A DNA stretch of 7,875 nt from Synergistaceae bacterium (GTDB lineage Bacteria; Synergistota; Synergistia; Synergistales; Synergistaceae), in NCBI GenBank assembly GCA_028702015.1, contig JAQVPO010000057.1, positions 1 through 7,875 on the forward strand. Direction: 5' to 3'. The notes under the pieces were generated by a model. It had not been told where the DNA came from and searched no databases. It worked only from the letters and a program-made list of their open reading frames with translations. Each line of letters begins with the position of its first letter. Within the stretch, counting starts at the first letter, position 1. Shown here one piece after another: positions 1-5,938 of this stretch. Both the position numbers and the translations under genes were made by a program.

Positions 1-1
1 C

Positions 2-190
2 ACAGCAGTGCCAACGCCACCGGCCTCGGATGCTAAGGCATCGGCAGAATTTTTCCTTATAACGCCTGATGCTGTTCAGGGTCTGCGTACATATGCTGAT
101 GCTCCTTTTGATCATGAACATGCCTATAAAGAGAGGACAAGCCGTAAAATATTAAGCTTGTCCTCTCTATGTGATCCTTCAGTCAGGTAA
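2..190 (+). CDS. Possible 3' end of an unidentified gene (left-edge partial)
   Basis: A frame open from the left edge ends in TAA and gives about 62 residues. The middle part (AEFFLITPDAVQGLRTYAD and the following acidic/His stretch) looks protein-like, while the last 20 or so residues are coded by the arms and loop of a perfect hairpin and look less so. I recognise no family. The other two plus frames stop at 36 and 60, so a plus-strand gene ending at 36 is an alternative, and the whole stretch may instead be non-coding trailer. If real, it is convergent with the encapsulin gene, with 18 bases between stop codons. Low confidence. Confidence 0.3.
   Translation, partial: TAVPTPPASDAKASAEFFLITPDAVQGLRTYADAPFDHEHAYKERTSRKILSLSSLCDPSVR
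130..168 (-). terminator. Perfect 13-bp hairpin, probable terminator of the encapsulin operon
   Basis: Bases 130-142 (AGAGAGGACAAGC) are exactly complementary to 156-168, with a 13-base A/T-rich loop. On the minus strand the stem lies about 40 bases after the encapsulin stop codon and is followed by TTTAT, a short U-run. On the plus strand no T-run follows (ATGTGATCC), so the minus direction is favoured. The weak U-tract means it could instead be a 3'-end stabilising or processing hairpin. Confidence 0.55.
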
Positions 191-208
191 TATAGTTCCG
201 TGAATTTT

Positions 209-1018
209 TTATTCTGCTATCTTGAAAGGAACGATCGACTCAGGTGCCAGGACACGGAAGGTGAAGGTCTCAGTGATGAAGAAATTGACCTCGGTATTTG
301 TGTGTGACTGGTAACCGATGGAGAAGTCCTGTCCTATTATAAGTTCGCTGCTGCCCTCTTTCATCGATACCAGCATTGATGTCTCGTACTGCGGTGACAG
401 AACGATGCGTCCGTCATCGCCTAGCACGTCCTTGACTCTCTTGAGAAGCGGATAGCCCTTGGCAGATGTCCTTATCTTCGTCCAGAGCGGCAGTGTGCAT
501 ACAAGGGCGTAGGGGCCTTCCATGGAACGGCTCCCCAGGGTCAGCATGGCTTCCACGAGAGCAGATATTATTGATTCGTCATCAAGCTTTATCTCTACCG
601 GTTCGTTGTCCGCTTCAAGCTCAAGGCCGAGGATGCCGGCCTCTTCAAGTCCCTGGAAAACTGCAGTGTCTTCGAAGAGAGCTGCCTGACGCGCTGCTTC
701 GATGACGGAGGTAAGGTCGACTGTTTTTGAATTTCTGCTTATGTCGTCAAGATCCCACATTGAAACGGTAAAGGGCACTCTTATCTCCACAAGAGGAAGG
801 GATTCCCGGATACCATAATTGACACCCTCAACGGGAGACTCTTCTACCAGAGAGAGCGTACCTTCCGATACAGCATCACAGTTCCATCCTAGCGGACCTT
901 TTACGTCAACTATTTTTCTGCCTGTAAGTATATTTTTAAGGACTGTCTGTGCCTGTTCATCAATTTCGTTCCATGCGGCCGGGAAAATTGGAGCCAGTGA
1001 TCTTTTGAGAATATCCAT
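209..1018 (-). CDS. Family 1 encapsulin shell protein (linocin M18/CFP29-like)
   Basis: This 269-residue protein has the HK97 phage-capsid fold of family 1 encapsulins and self-assembles into an icosahedral protein shell that encloses cargo enzymes in the cytoplasm. Family signatures visible are the N-terminal LKRSLAPIFPAAWNEIDEQA region (4-23), which in known family 1 shells forms the inner surface that binds cargo targeting peptides, the WDLDDISRNSKTVDL segment near residues 88-102 followed by AARQAALFEDTAVFQG, and a C-terminal beta-rich region ending in FRVLAPESIVPFKI. Length fits the usual 260-280. The ATG is preceded by AAGGGGGA at 7 bases. It lies 28 bases downstream of the ferritin-like cargo gene and is presumably co-transcribed from the promoter at 1453-1482. 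No sign of truncation or fusion. Identification is strong; shell size (probably T=1) is inferred from the family. Confidence 0.95.
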   Translation of the reverse strand: MDILKRSLAPIFPAAWNEIDEQAQTVLKNILTGRKIVDVKGPLGWNCDAVSEGTLSLVEESPVEGVNYGIRESLPLVEIRVPFTVSMWDLDDISRNSKTVDLTSVIEAARQAALFEDTAVFQGLEEAGILGLELEADNEPVEIKLDDESIISALVEAMLTLGSRSMEGPYALVCTLPLWTKIRTSAKGYPLLKRVKDVLGDDGRIVLSPQYETSMLVSMKEGSSELIIGQDFSIGYQSHTNTEVNFFITETFTFRVLAPESIVPFKIAE

Positions 1019-1046
1019 TTTTATGTCCCCCTTTAAATTAGATAGC

Positions 1047-1391
1047 TTAGAGTTTGCCTATGCCAAGATCTGAAAGGTCTTTTTCAGCTGGTGCATCTTC
1101 GCCTGCTCCGCTTTCGTGCACTCCCAGCGGAGCTGCGGTAAAGAGATAATCTTTAAGTTCCTTGTCCCACTCGTCCATGTTGCGGCGGATCCACTCCACT
1201 AGCATGGCCGCATGTTCTTTTTCTTCATCCCTGTTATGGGCCATTATACGTTTGAGCTCTTCATCTGCTGCAGTTGCTACTCTCTGATTGTACCAGTCCA
1301 CTGCTTCAAGCTCTTCGCGAAGGCTGGTGATAGCTCTCGATATATCGAGAGTCTTGCTGTCCATTTTTTCGTAAGGTTCTGCATAAGCCAT
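1047..1391 (-). CDS. Encapsulated ferritin-like protein (EncFtn), encapsulin cargo
   Basis: A 114-residue, two-helix ferritin-like protein. In the family it assembles as an annular decamer inside the encapsulin shell, oxidises Fe(II) to Fe(III) and passes it to the shell lumen for storage. Residues 24-37 (LREELEAVDWYNQR) and 51-60 (AHNRDEEKEH) match the EncFtn core; by alignment from memory with the Rhodospirillum rubrum protein, Glu27, Glu57 and His60 are the ferroxidase ligands, Glu26 and Glu29 the entry-site acids, and Trp33-Tyr34 the conserved aromatic pair. After the helices comes a flexible Gly/Ala/Glu-rich linker (about 88-104), then the tail DLSDLGIGKL (105-114), a typical encapsulin targeting peptide. 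The ATG has AAAGGGG at 8 bases. First gene of the operon, directly upstream of the shell gene. Confidence 0.95.
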   Translation of the reverse strand: MAYAEPYEKMDSKTLDISRAITSLREELEAVDWYNQRVATAADEELKRIMAHNRDEEKEHAAMLVEWIRRNMDEWDKELKDYLFTAAPLGVHESGAGEDAPAEKDLSDLGIGKL

Positions 1392-1420
1392 AGCTATTAC
1401 CCCTTTCGTTTTTTCAAATT

Positions 1421-1445
1421 AATTAAATTATTAGCAACTTTAATT
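1421..1445. repeat. 25-bp interrupted dyad at the encapsulin operon transcription start
   Basis: AATTAAA (1421-1427) and TTTAATT (1439-1445) are exact inverted copies separated by 11 bases. The element lies just downstream of the -10 box of the encapsulin promoter, covering the predicted +1 region, where a bound repressor would block initiation. It is A/T-rich, so chance occurrence is a real possibility, and it does not read as a clear Fur or PerR box. Confidence 0.3.
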
Positions 1446-1452
1446 CGTAACG

Positions 1453-1482
1453 ATTATACCCCACAAGTTCTTTAAATCGCAA
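1453..1482 (-). promoter_or_regulatory. Sigma70-type promoter of the EncFtn-encapsulin operon
   Basis: On the minus strand TTGCGA (1482-1477) is separated by 18 bases from a consensus TATAAT (1458-1453). The predicted start of transcription is near 1446, giving a leader of about 55 bases before the EncFtn ATG at 1391. A perfect -10 box at a fitting distance from a well-defined gene start makes this the best promoter in the window. Confidence 0.7.
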
Positions 1483-1504
1483 GGTGATATAGCGCTAAAG
1501 CTCC

Positions 1505-1536
1505 TTGAATGCTAGAATTACCGCCAGGTATATAAT
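1505..1536 (+). promoter_or_regulatory. Likely promoter of pyrKD
   Basis: TTGAAT (1505-1510) lies 18 bases before TATATA (1529-1534) and 20 bases before the better -10 match TATAAT (1531-1536). Transcription would start near 1542, leaving a leader of only about 27 bases before the pyrK ATG at 1569, so there is little room for an attenuator or riboswitch. The -10 region overlaps an upstream in-frame TTG at 1536, which argues against that codon as a translation start. Confidence 0.5.
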
Positions 1537-1555
1537 TGCAGATATCAAGACCTAT

Positions 1556-1560
1556 GGAGG
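1556..1560 (+). promoter_or_regulatory. Ribosome binding site that fixes the pyrK start
   Basis: GGAGG is followed by 8 bases and then ATG at 1569. The two longer in-frame candidates, TTG at 1536 and ATG at 1554, have no comparable site, and the ATG at 1554 runs into this one. Confidence 0.85.
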
Positions 1561-1568
1561 AAATAAGA

Positions 1569-2360
1569 ATGCCCGAGTGTTCATGCAGTTTAAGTAAGAT
1601 AAAAGATTTCAGGTCTGCAGTCCTAGTATCGGAAAGACTTTCGGAGAGGATCGTGTGGCTGACTTTGAAATGTCCTGAACTTGCGGAAGAAGTATGTCCC
1701 GGCCAGTGCGTGATGCTTTTCCCCGCAGAGGGTATGGATCCGCTCCTGGGGCGTCCGTTTGCAGTTGCATATACTGATGCTGAAAAAGGGGAAATATCAA
1801 TATGCTACATGCTTTTGGGCAGGGGGACGGAAATGCTGAGCACTCTTTCTGCGGGAAGAGAGGTCAGGGTAAGAGGCCCGTTCGGTGTGCCTCTTAAAAG
1901 CATATCTGATAAGGTCTATATAGCGGCAGGGGGAGTAGGGATCGCCACCTTTATTTCATTTATAAGGAGTAATCCGGAAAAGATAGCAGATGTCTTTCTT
2001 GGAATTCCCGGAAAGGGTTATGAAAAATATGCTGCTGCGATATCAGAGCTTGTTCCTGATGTAAGGATATTTACAGATGACGGTTCCTTCGGGGAGGGAG
2101 ACAGCATGTTTAAAACGCTGCCTGAAAAAATAGATGAGAACGCAGAGATATGGTCGTGCGGCCCTCCGGGGTTCCTGAAAGCAATGGAGGACCACTTCGC
2201 GGAACAGAAAGAGAAATTATATTTTTCGCTTGACAACAGGATGGCATGCGGCTACGGAGGCTGTATGGGCTGTGTTGTAGAAACCACTAACGGATTGAAA
2301 AGGATTTGTGTGGATCAATCTATTTTCCGGGCAGATGAGGTAATTTCACATGAAAATTGA
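1569..2360 (+). CDS. pyrK: Dihydroorotate dehydrogenase B, electron transfer subunit PyrK
   Basis: A 263-residue FAD/[2Fe-2S] protein of the ferredoxin-NADP reductase fold. With PyrD it forms the class 1B dihydroorotate dehydrogenase, which oxidises dihydroorotate to orotate in UMP synthesis and passes electrons from the PyrD FMN through the FeS cluster and FAD to NAD+. Visible in order: the FAD-binding beta-barrel with GRPFAV (61-66) and LGRGTEML (83-90), the nucleotide-binding AAGGVGIA (119-126), CGPPG (197-201), and a C-terminal cluster motif with Cys227, Cys232, Cys235 and Cys247. In the usual RPFS motif, Ala replaces Ser. Length matches the family (about 255-265). The stop overlaps the pyrD start by 11 bases, indicating translational coupling. 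No other pyr gene is seen in the window. Confidence 0.95.
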   Translation: MPECSCSLSKIKDFRSAVLVSERLSERIVWLTLKCPELAEEVCPGQCVMLFPAEGMDPLLGRPFAVAYTDAEKGEISICYMLLGRGTEMLSTLSAGREVRVRGPFGVPLKSISDKVYIAAGGVGIATFISFIRSNPEKIADVFLGIPGKGYEKYAAAISELVPDVRIFTDDGSFGEGDSMFKTLPEKIDENAEIWSCGPPGFLKAMEDHFAEQKEKLYFSLDNRMACGYGGCMGCVVETTNGLKRICVDQSIFRADEVISHEN

Positions 2361-3264
2361 CATGTCAGTAAGCATAGGATCTCTGAACCTTGATTTCCCA
2401 GTAATCCCGGCATCAGGTGTATGGCCCTATGAAAAGGATTTCTGGAAATCTGACAGGCTTTGCGGAATAGGTGCGGTATGCACGAAAGCCATCAGTCTTC
2501 ACGCGAAAAGGGGCAACAGCGGCATAAGACTGTGGGAGACTCCTGCGGGGGTACTTAACAGTATCGGGCTGCAAAATGTCGGTGCAGCTGCTTTTGTTGA
2601 AAAATATCTGCCAATGGCTGAGAACTGTCCCGTCCCCGTGATTGCCAATGTTGTTATGGAGAGTACGAAAGATACATCCGAAACGCTGAGGATACTTCAG
2701 GATACAGGAGTCCCTGCCGGAGCAGAACTTAATATCTCCTGTCCGAATGTTGACGGAGAGGGGATGGCATGGGGTACAGATCCTTTAAGTGCTGCAAAAG
2801 CTGTCAGGGCTGCAAGGAAGGTATGGAGGGGTGAGCTTTGGGTAAAAATGACCCCCCAGACTGCCTGTCCTGAAGATGTCGCTCGTGCGATAGAAGAAGA
2901 GGGCGCCGATGCCATAGTTGCTGCCAACACATGGCTTGGCATGGGGATGGACATGCAGAGAGGAAAACCGGCCTTTGACAGAGTCGTTGCCGGACTTTCC
3001 GGTCCTGCAGTTTTTCCTCTCGCATTGCGTCTTGTATGGCAGGTCTGCGGAGCTGTAAGCATCCCGGTCATAGGTTGCGGGGGGGTCGCAACTGCGTCAG
3101 ACTGTGCTGCAATGATGCTTGCAGGAGCATCTGCTGTTGAGGTAGGCACTGCTTTTTTCAGAAATCTTGATACCGGAAAAGAAATTAGCGAGGGCCTTGA
3201 AAAGTATGTCAGACAGTACAGATGCACAAAGCTTGCGGGAATGAGAGGGCTGGCAAGAAAGTAA
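2350..3264 (+). CDS. pyrD: Dihydroorotate dehydrogenase B, catalytic subunit PyrD
   Basis: A 304-residue FMN-binding TIM-barrel enzyme that converts dihydroorotate to orotate in the cytoplasm, working with PyrK. Supporting motifs are PASGVW near the N terminus (19-24), NSIGLQN (70-76), the catalytic loop NISCPNV with active-site Cys131 (Cys, as in class 1, where class 2 enzymes have Ser), WVKMTP, the INTxxGM-like AANTWLGM, GLSGPA, the phosphate-binding IPVIGCGGV, and VEVGTAFF near the C terminus. The partner PyrK upstream makes this class 1B. GAGG at 9 bases precedes the ATG, which lies inside the last codons of pyrK. Full length with no defects. An NAD-dependent dihydropyrimidine dehydrogenase-type relative is much less likely given the PyrK partner. 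Confidence 0.95.
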   Translation: MKIDMSVSIGSLNLDFPVIPASGVWPYEKDFWKSDRLCGIGAVCTKAISLHAKRGNSGIRLWETPAGVLNSIGLQNVGAAAFVEKYLPMAENCPVPVIANVVMESTKDTSETLRILQDTGVPAGAELNISCPNVDGEGMAWGTDPLSAAKAVRAARKVWRGELWVKMTPQTACPEDVARAIEEEGADAIVAANTWLGMGMDMQRGKPAFDRVVAGLSGPAVFPLALRLVWQVCGAVSIPVIGCGGVATASDCAAMMLAGASAVEVGTAFFRNLDTGKEISEGLEKYVRQYRCTKLAGMRGLARK

Positions 3265-3295
3265 AACCTGTGCCGGCGTAACATTTTGGGCGTAT

Positions 3296-4033
3296 TTACC
3301 AGACGTCGCTTTCCAGCACGTTTTTGAGCGCATGGATCACGTTGCTTTTTATTTCAGGGATCTCTTTCTCCATATCTTCAATAATTTTTTTTGCAGATAA
3401 TCTTTTTGATTTTTCACTGTAGGGGCAGCATGCGCTTGTAACAGGAAGATTGAGCCTTGCCGCTTCAAGTGCGATCCGTCTTTCTTCGATGTAGACAAGG
3501 GGTCTGATGACCCTTACTTCTGTTCTGCTCATGAACATGTTAGGCTGATAACATTTGAACCTGCCGCCATAAAAAAGATTCAGTATGACTGTTTCAACTG
3601 CATCATCCTTATGGTGGCCGAGCGCGAGTACATTTGCCCCTGATTCTTTTGCATGGCTGGCAAGCATGCCCCTTCTTAGGTTTGCACAGAAGCTGCAGGG
3701 AGATCTTTCGTCTCTTTCTTTAATTATTTTGTATGTTGGGTGTTTAAAGGTGCTCAGGGTTATCCCAAGCTCATTCATGAATCCCTCAAGCATAGAAGTG
3801 TCCATTGTGCCGCCCGTCTGATCGATCAGGAATGCGGCCAAGTCAAATTTGACAGGACTCCTCCTGCGCAGCACAGCAAGCGCAAGCGACAATATAAGGC
3901 TGTCTTTGCCGCCGGAAAGGCCTATCATTATTCTGTCCCCTGGCATTATCATGCTATAATCACGGATAGCTTCACCAACAAAGCGCATAATTTTTTGCGA
4001 TATTGAATATTTTTCGGTGAAATCTTCTTTCAC
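3296..4033 (-). CDS. TtcA-like tRNA thiolation enzyme (PP-loop ATPase)
   Basis: A 245-residue N-type ATP-pyrophosphatase. Enzymes of this group adenylate a tRNA base and insert sulfur; TtcA makes 2-thiocytidine at position 32 using a [4Fe-4S] cluster. The PP-loop SGGKDS is at 40-45. CSFCANLRRGML (Cys113, Cys116) and ALGHHKDD are closely TtcA-like, and ACCPYSEKSKR (Cys202-Cys203) supplies a third cysteine for a cluster. The GTG start at 4033 is chosen because GGAGGT lies 6 bases upstream; an in-frame GTG at 4081 would add 16 unlikely residues. It is convergent with pyrD (31-base gap, no clear terminator seen) and divergent from the regulator gene. TilS and TtuA are alternatives, but TilS normally lacks the CxxC and TtuA has extra zinc-finger cysteines not seen here. 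The exact target base is inferred. Confidence 0.85.
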   Translation of the reverse strand: MKEDFTEKYSISQKIMRFVGEAIRDYSMIMPGDRIMIGLSGGKDSLILSLALAVLRRRSPVKFDLAAFLIDQTGGTMDTSMLEGFMNELGITLSTFKHPTYKIIKERDERSPCSFCANLRRGMLASHAKESGANVLALGHHKDDAVETVILNLFYGGRFKCYQPNMFMSRTEVRVIRPLVYIEERRIALEAARLNLPVTSACCPYSEKSKRLSAKKIIEDMEKEIPEIKSNVIHALKNVLESDVW

Positions 4034-4039
4034 GGGGAT

Positions 4040-4045
4040 ACCTCC
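4040..4045 (-). promoter_or_regulatory. Ribosome binding site that fixes the ttcA-like start
   Basis: On the minus strand GGAGGT is followed by 6 bases and GTG at 4033. It lies inside the longer reading frame that begins at 4081, so the shorter GTG start is preferred. Confidence 0.8.
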
Positions 4046-4085
4046 CGGGACATCTTGTAATATAGTTTCATATCCTATCACAGAT

Positions 4086-4089
4086 GGAG
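4086..4089 (+). promoter_or_regulatory. Ribosome binding site that fixes the regulator start
   Basis: GGAG is followed by 9 bases and then ATG at 4099, which opens with MKKIKIVIAD, the normal first strand of a receiver domain. The upstream in-frame ATG at 4084 overlaps this site and would add only five residues. Confidence 0.7.
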
Positions 4090-4098
4090 CAGAGTTTT

Positions 4099-4776
4099 AT
4101 GAAAAAAATAAAAATAGTAATTGCTGACGGCAGCAATCTTTTCGTTGATGCACTCAAAATAATTCTTGAGAAGGATCCTGAGATAGCGTTAATGTCAGGC
4201 GCCAGCAGCGGAGTGGAAGCGCTTAGAAACTGTATAAACCTCCAGCCGGATTTAGTCGTGATAGGCGAGGTGCTGCCTGATCTTACCATAGTGGAAACAG
4301 CAAGAGAGATCAGGCGCAGTGTAAGGGGAATAAAGTTTTTATTCATGATCAAGGATGGAAGTTCTGATATGCTTTCACTCCTTGGCACTATGGATTCTGT
4401 AGGCGCAGTGAGGCAGAGCTGTGACATCCCTGAATTTCTGACGGCGCTTCACAGTGTTATGAAAGGTGAGCGATACATCAGTGCAGAAGTGATTGAACAC
4501 CTGAAAAATCCTTTCTTTAAAGAGAGGGACGGCAATGACCCTCTGGAGCATATAACGCAGCGGGAACGTGAAATTCTCTATTGGATTGCACATGGAATGA
4601 CAAACCAAGAGATATCAGAAAAAATGTTTCTTTCAGAGAAAACCATAAAAAACCATGTCAGTCATATCCTTAAAAAACTTGATCTCAGAGATCGCACCAA
4701 AGCTGCTGCTTTTGCCTGGAAAGAAGGGCTGCCGCTTATTCCTGAAGATTTTTTCACTCCGTCTAAAATGAATTGA
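4099..4776 (+). CDS. NarL/FixJ-family regulator with degenerate receiver domain
   Basis: A 225-residue DNA-binding protein with the standard receiver plus LuxR-type helix-turn-helix layout. The C-terminal HTH (about 151-210) is fully typical: TQREREILYWIAHGMTNQEI, then LSEKTIKNHVSHILKKL. The N-terminal domain (1-125) keeps the fold pattern but not the phosphorylation chemistry. By motif alignment with NarL, the phosphoacceptor Asp position in DLVVIGEVLPD is Gly56; the acidic pair is Asp10-Gly11; the Ser/Thr switch position is Met83; and the conserved Lys position is Gln106. It is therefore unlikely to be switched by a histidine kinase; ligand binding, protein partners or constitutive activity are possible. 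No kinase gene is nearby. The two membrane-protein genes start 106 bases downstream on the same strand and could be co-transcribed or regulated by it. Its targets cannot be read from the sequence. Confidence 0.9.
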   Translation: MKKIKIVIADGSNLFVDALKIILEKDPEIALMSGASSGVEALRNCINLQPDLVVIGEVLPDLTIVETAREIRRSVRGIKFLFMIKDGSSDMLSLLGTMDSVGAVRQSCDIPEFLTALHSVMKGERYISAEVIEHLKNPFFKERDGNDPLEHITQREREILYWIAHGMTNQEISEKMFLSEKTIKNHVSHILKKLDLRDRTKAAAFAWKEGLPLIPEDFFTPSKMN

Positions 4777-4867
4777 ACGTATTATGGCGCGGGACAAAGA
4801 AGTATACTTGTGATAGTATCTCTAGATATTTTTGTTATTAAATTCCCATTCCTCATCCGTTGTTCTT

Positions 4868-4875
4868 AAAGGAGG
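4868..4875 (+). promoter_or_regulatory. Ribosome binding site that fixes a TTG start for the flippase-like gene
   Basis: AAAGGAGG is an almost perfect anti-16S match, followed 7 bases later by TTG at 4883. The longer frame starting at TTG 4832 runs through this site and has no site of its own, so the rarer TTG codon at 4883 is the likely start. Confidence 0.8.
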
Positions 4876-4882
4876 ATGGACT

Positions 4883-5938
4883 TTGACAGTAAGAAAAAGT
4901 TTTACGATTTTTATCTGCATAGTAATAGTTTCAATAGTTAGTGTTCTTTTTCTGAGCATCGATTCAGCTACATTCGATGTCCTTGAAAATACAAATCCGA
5001 TGCTGCTTTCCCTGGCTATACTTCTTGTAGTGCTGGGATGGTTTCTTGATGCCTGTAAATTTATTTTTCTTGCAAGGGCAGCGGGTGAATACCTTTCATT
5101 GAGGCAGACGATATCTGTAGTATGGATAAATTACTTCGGCAGTGCTATAACTCCAATGCAGAGCGGAGGAGGCCCCTTCCAGATATATCTCCTTTATAAA
5201 TATGGTGTGTCGGTAGGTAAATCTATTGCTATTACTCTTGTCAGGACCCTTCAGGTAATCTTTCTGCTTGCCCTTGTAATTCCCTTCTCCATAGTCTCTG
5301 AGGCGGAATTTATAGAGAGACATGCCATGCTCAAATGGTTTGTAGTATATGTCCTGGTCTTTATTGTCCTTGCTTCTTTTATTCTTGTAATAAGTATAGT
5401 CAGACCGCAGTGGATAAAGAGATGGAGCAATGGTTTTCTGGTCAGGATGAAAAGACTGGGGATACTCAAGCCAAAACTTCTGCTTGGAGCGGCGCGATGG
5501 GCCAACAGAGAGATAGACAATTACAGCACAAACATACGTCTCTTCCGGTCAACAGGCAGGTACTGGTTTATGCTCTCCGTACTTACAGCTGTTGTTCACT
5601 TATGGATATACCTTTCAATAATGCCCTGTCTGATAATGGCTGCCGGTTTTAATGTTGAGTATATGCAGTGTATGCTGGCAGAATCACTGCTTCTTTTCCT
5701 TCTTTACTTCGTTCCTACTTTAGGCGGGAGCGGAGCAGCAGAAGGCGGAGCCGCCGCGGTATTCGGACTTTTTGTCCCATGGAACCTGGCAGGCGTAATG
5801 GCTGTTGCCTGGAGATTGGTTTCCGAATACTCAGGGATAGCTCTTGGTACTGTGATAGCAATCAGAATGCTTGGCTGGGGCGGGGCTGAAGAAGTAATGA
5901 AGGAAGAAACAGAGAGACTTGAAGATGCCAGTCAATAA
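4883..5938 (+). CDS. Flippase-like integral membrane protein (LPG-synthase TM / UPF0104 family)
   Basis: A 351-residue polytopic membrane protein with about seven to eight hydrophobic segments (roughly 7-25, 39-62, 78-92, 115-137, 152-173, 229-250, 266-280, 303-330). It matches the transmembrane half of lysylphosphatidylglycerol synthases (YbhN/AglD-like proteins): ITPMQSGGGPFQIYLLYKYG (89-108) corresponds to the family's conserved ITP..GG..R.Y motif, and VPTLGGSGAAEGG (277-289) to the second PG..G..E motif. The cytoplasmic aminoacyltransferase domain of MprF is absent, so it is a stand-alone membrane module, possibly moving or flipping a lipid or polyprenyl-linked substrate; that role is inferred. 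Its end overlaps the next gene by 14 bases, so the two are probably coupled. A weak promoter-like pair, GGGACA (4791-4796) and TAGTAT (4814-4819) at 17 bases, lies upstream but is not convincing. Confidence 0.85.
   Translation: MTVRKSFTIFICIVIVSIVSVLFLSIDSATFDVLENTNPMLLSLAILLVVLGWFLDACKFIFLARAAGEYLSLRQTISVVWINYFGSAITPMQSGGGPFQIYLLYKYGVSVGKSIAITLVRTLQVIFLLALVIPFSIVSEAEFIERHAMLKWFVVYVLVFIVLASFILVISIVRPQWIKRWSNGFLVRMKRLGILKPKLLLGAARWANREIDNYSTNIRLFRSTGRYWFMLSVLTAVVHLWIYLSIMPCLIMAAGFNVEYMQCMLAESLLLFLLYFVPTLGGSGAAEGGAAAVFGLFVPWNLAGVMAVAWRLVSEYSGIALGTVIAIRMLGWGGAEEVMKEETERLEDASQ

Noticed and set aside
1536..1568. Longer PyrK start at TTG 1536 or ATG 1554
   Set aside because: The TTG overlaps the likely -10 box, and both run through the GGAGG site that serves the ATG at 1569.
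2697..3284. 195-residue minus-strand open frame across pyrD
   Set aside because: It is antisense to a confidently identified gene, reads as low-complexity Ala/Pro/Ser sequence and has no family motif.
3265..3295. Bidirectional terminator between convergent pyrD and ttcA-like genes
   Set aside because: No stem longer than three or four pairs with a T-run could be found in these 31 bases.
4034..4098. Divergent promoters between the ttcA-like and regulator genes
   Set aside because: Some -10-like hexamers exist (TATAGT at 4061-4066 on the plus strand, TATATT at 4064-4059 on the minus strand), but neither has a reasonable -35 at the right spacing.
4803..4834. Terminator-like hairpin between the regulator and flippase-like gene (AGTATC, TCTA loop, GATATT, then T-run)
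   Set aside because: The stem is only six pairs, almost all A-U with one G-U pair, and too weak to call; it may still reduce read-through.
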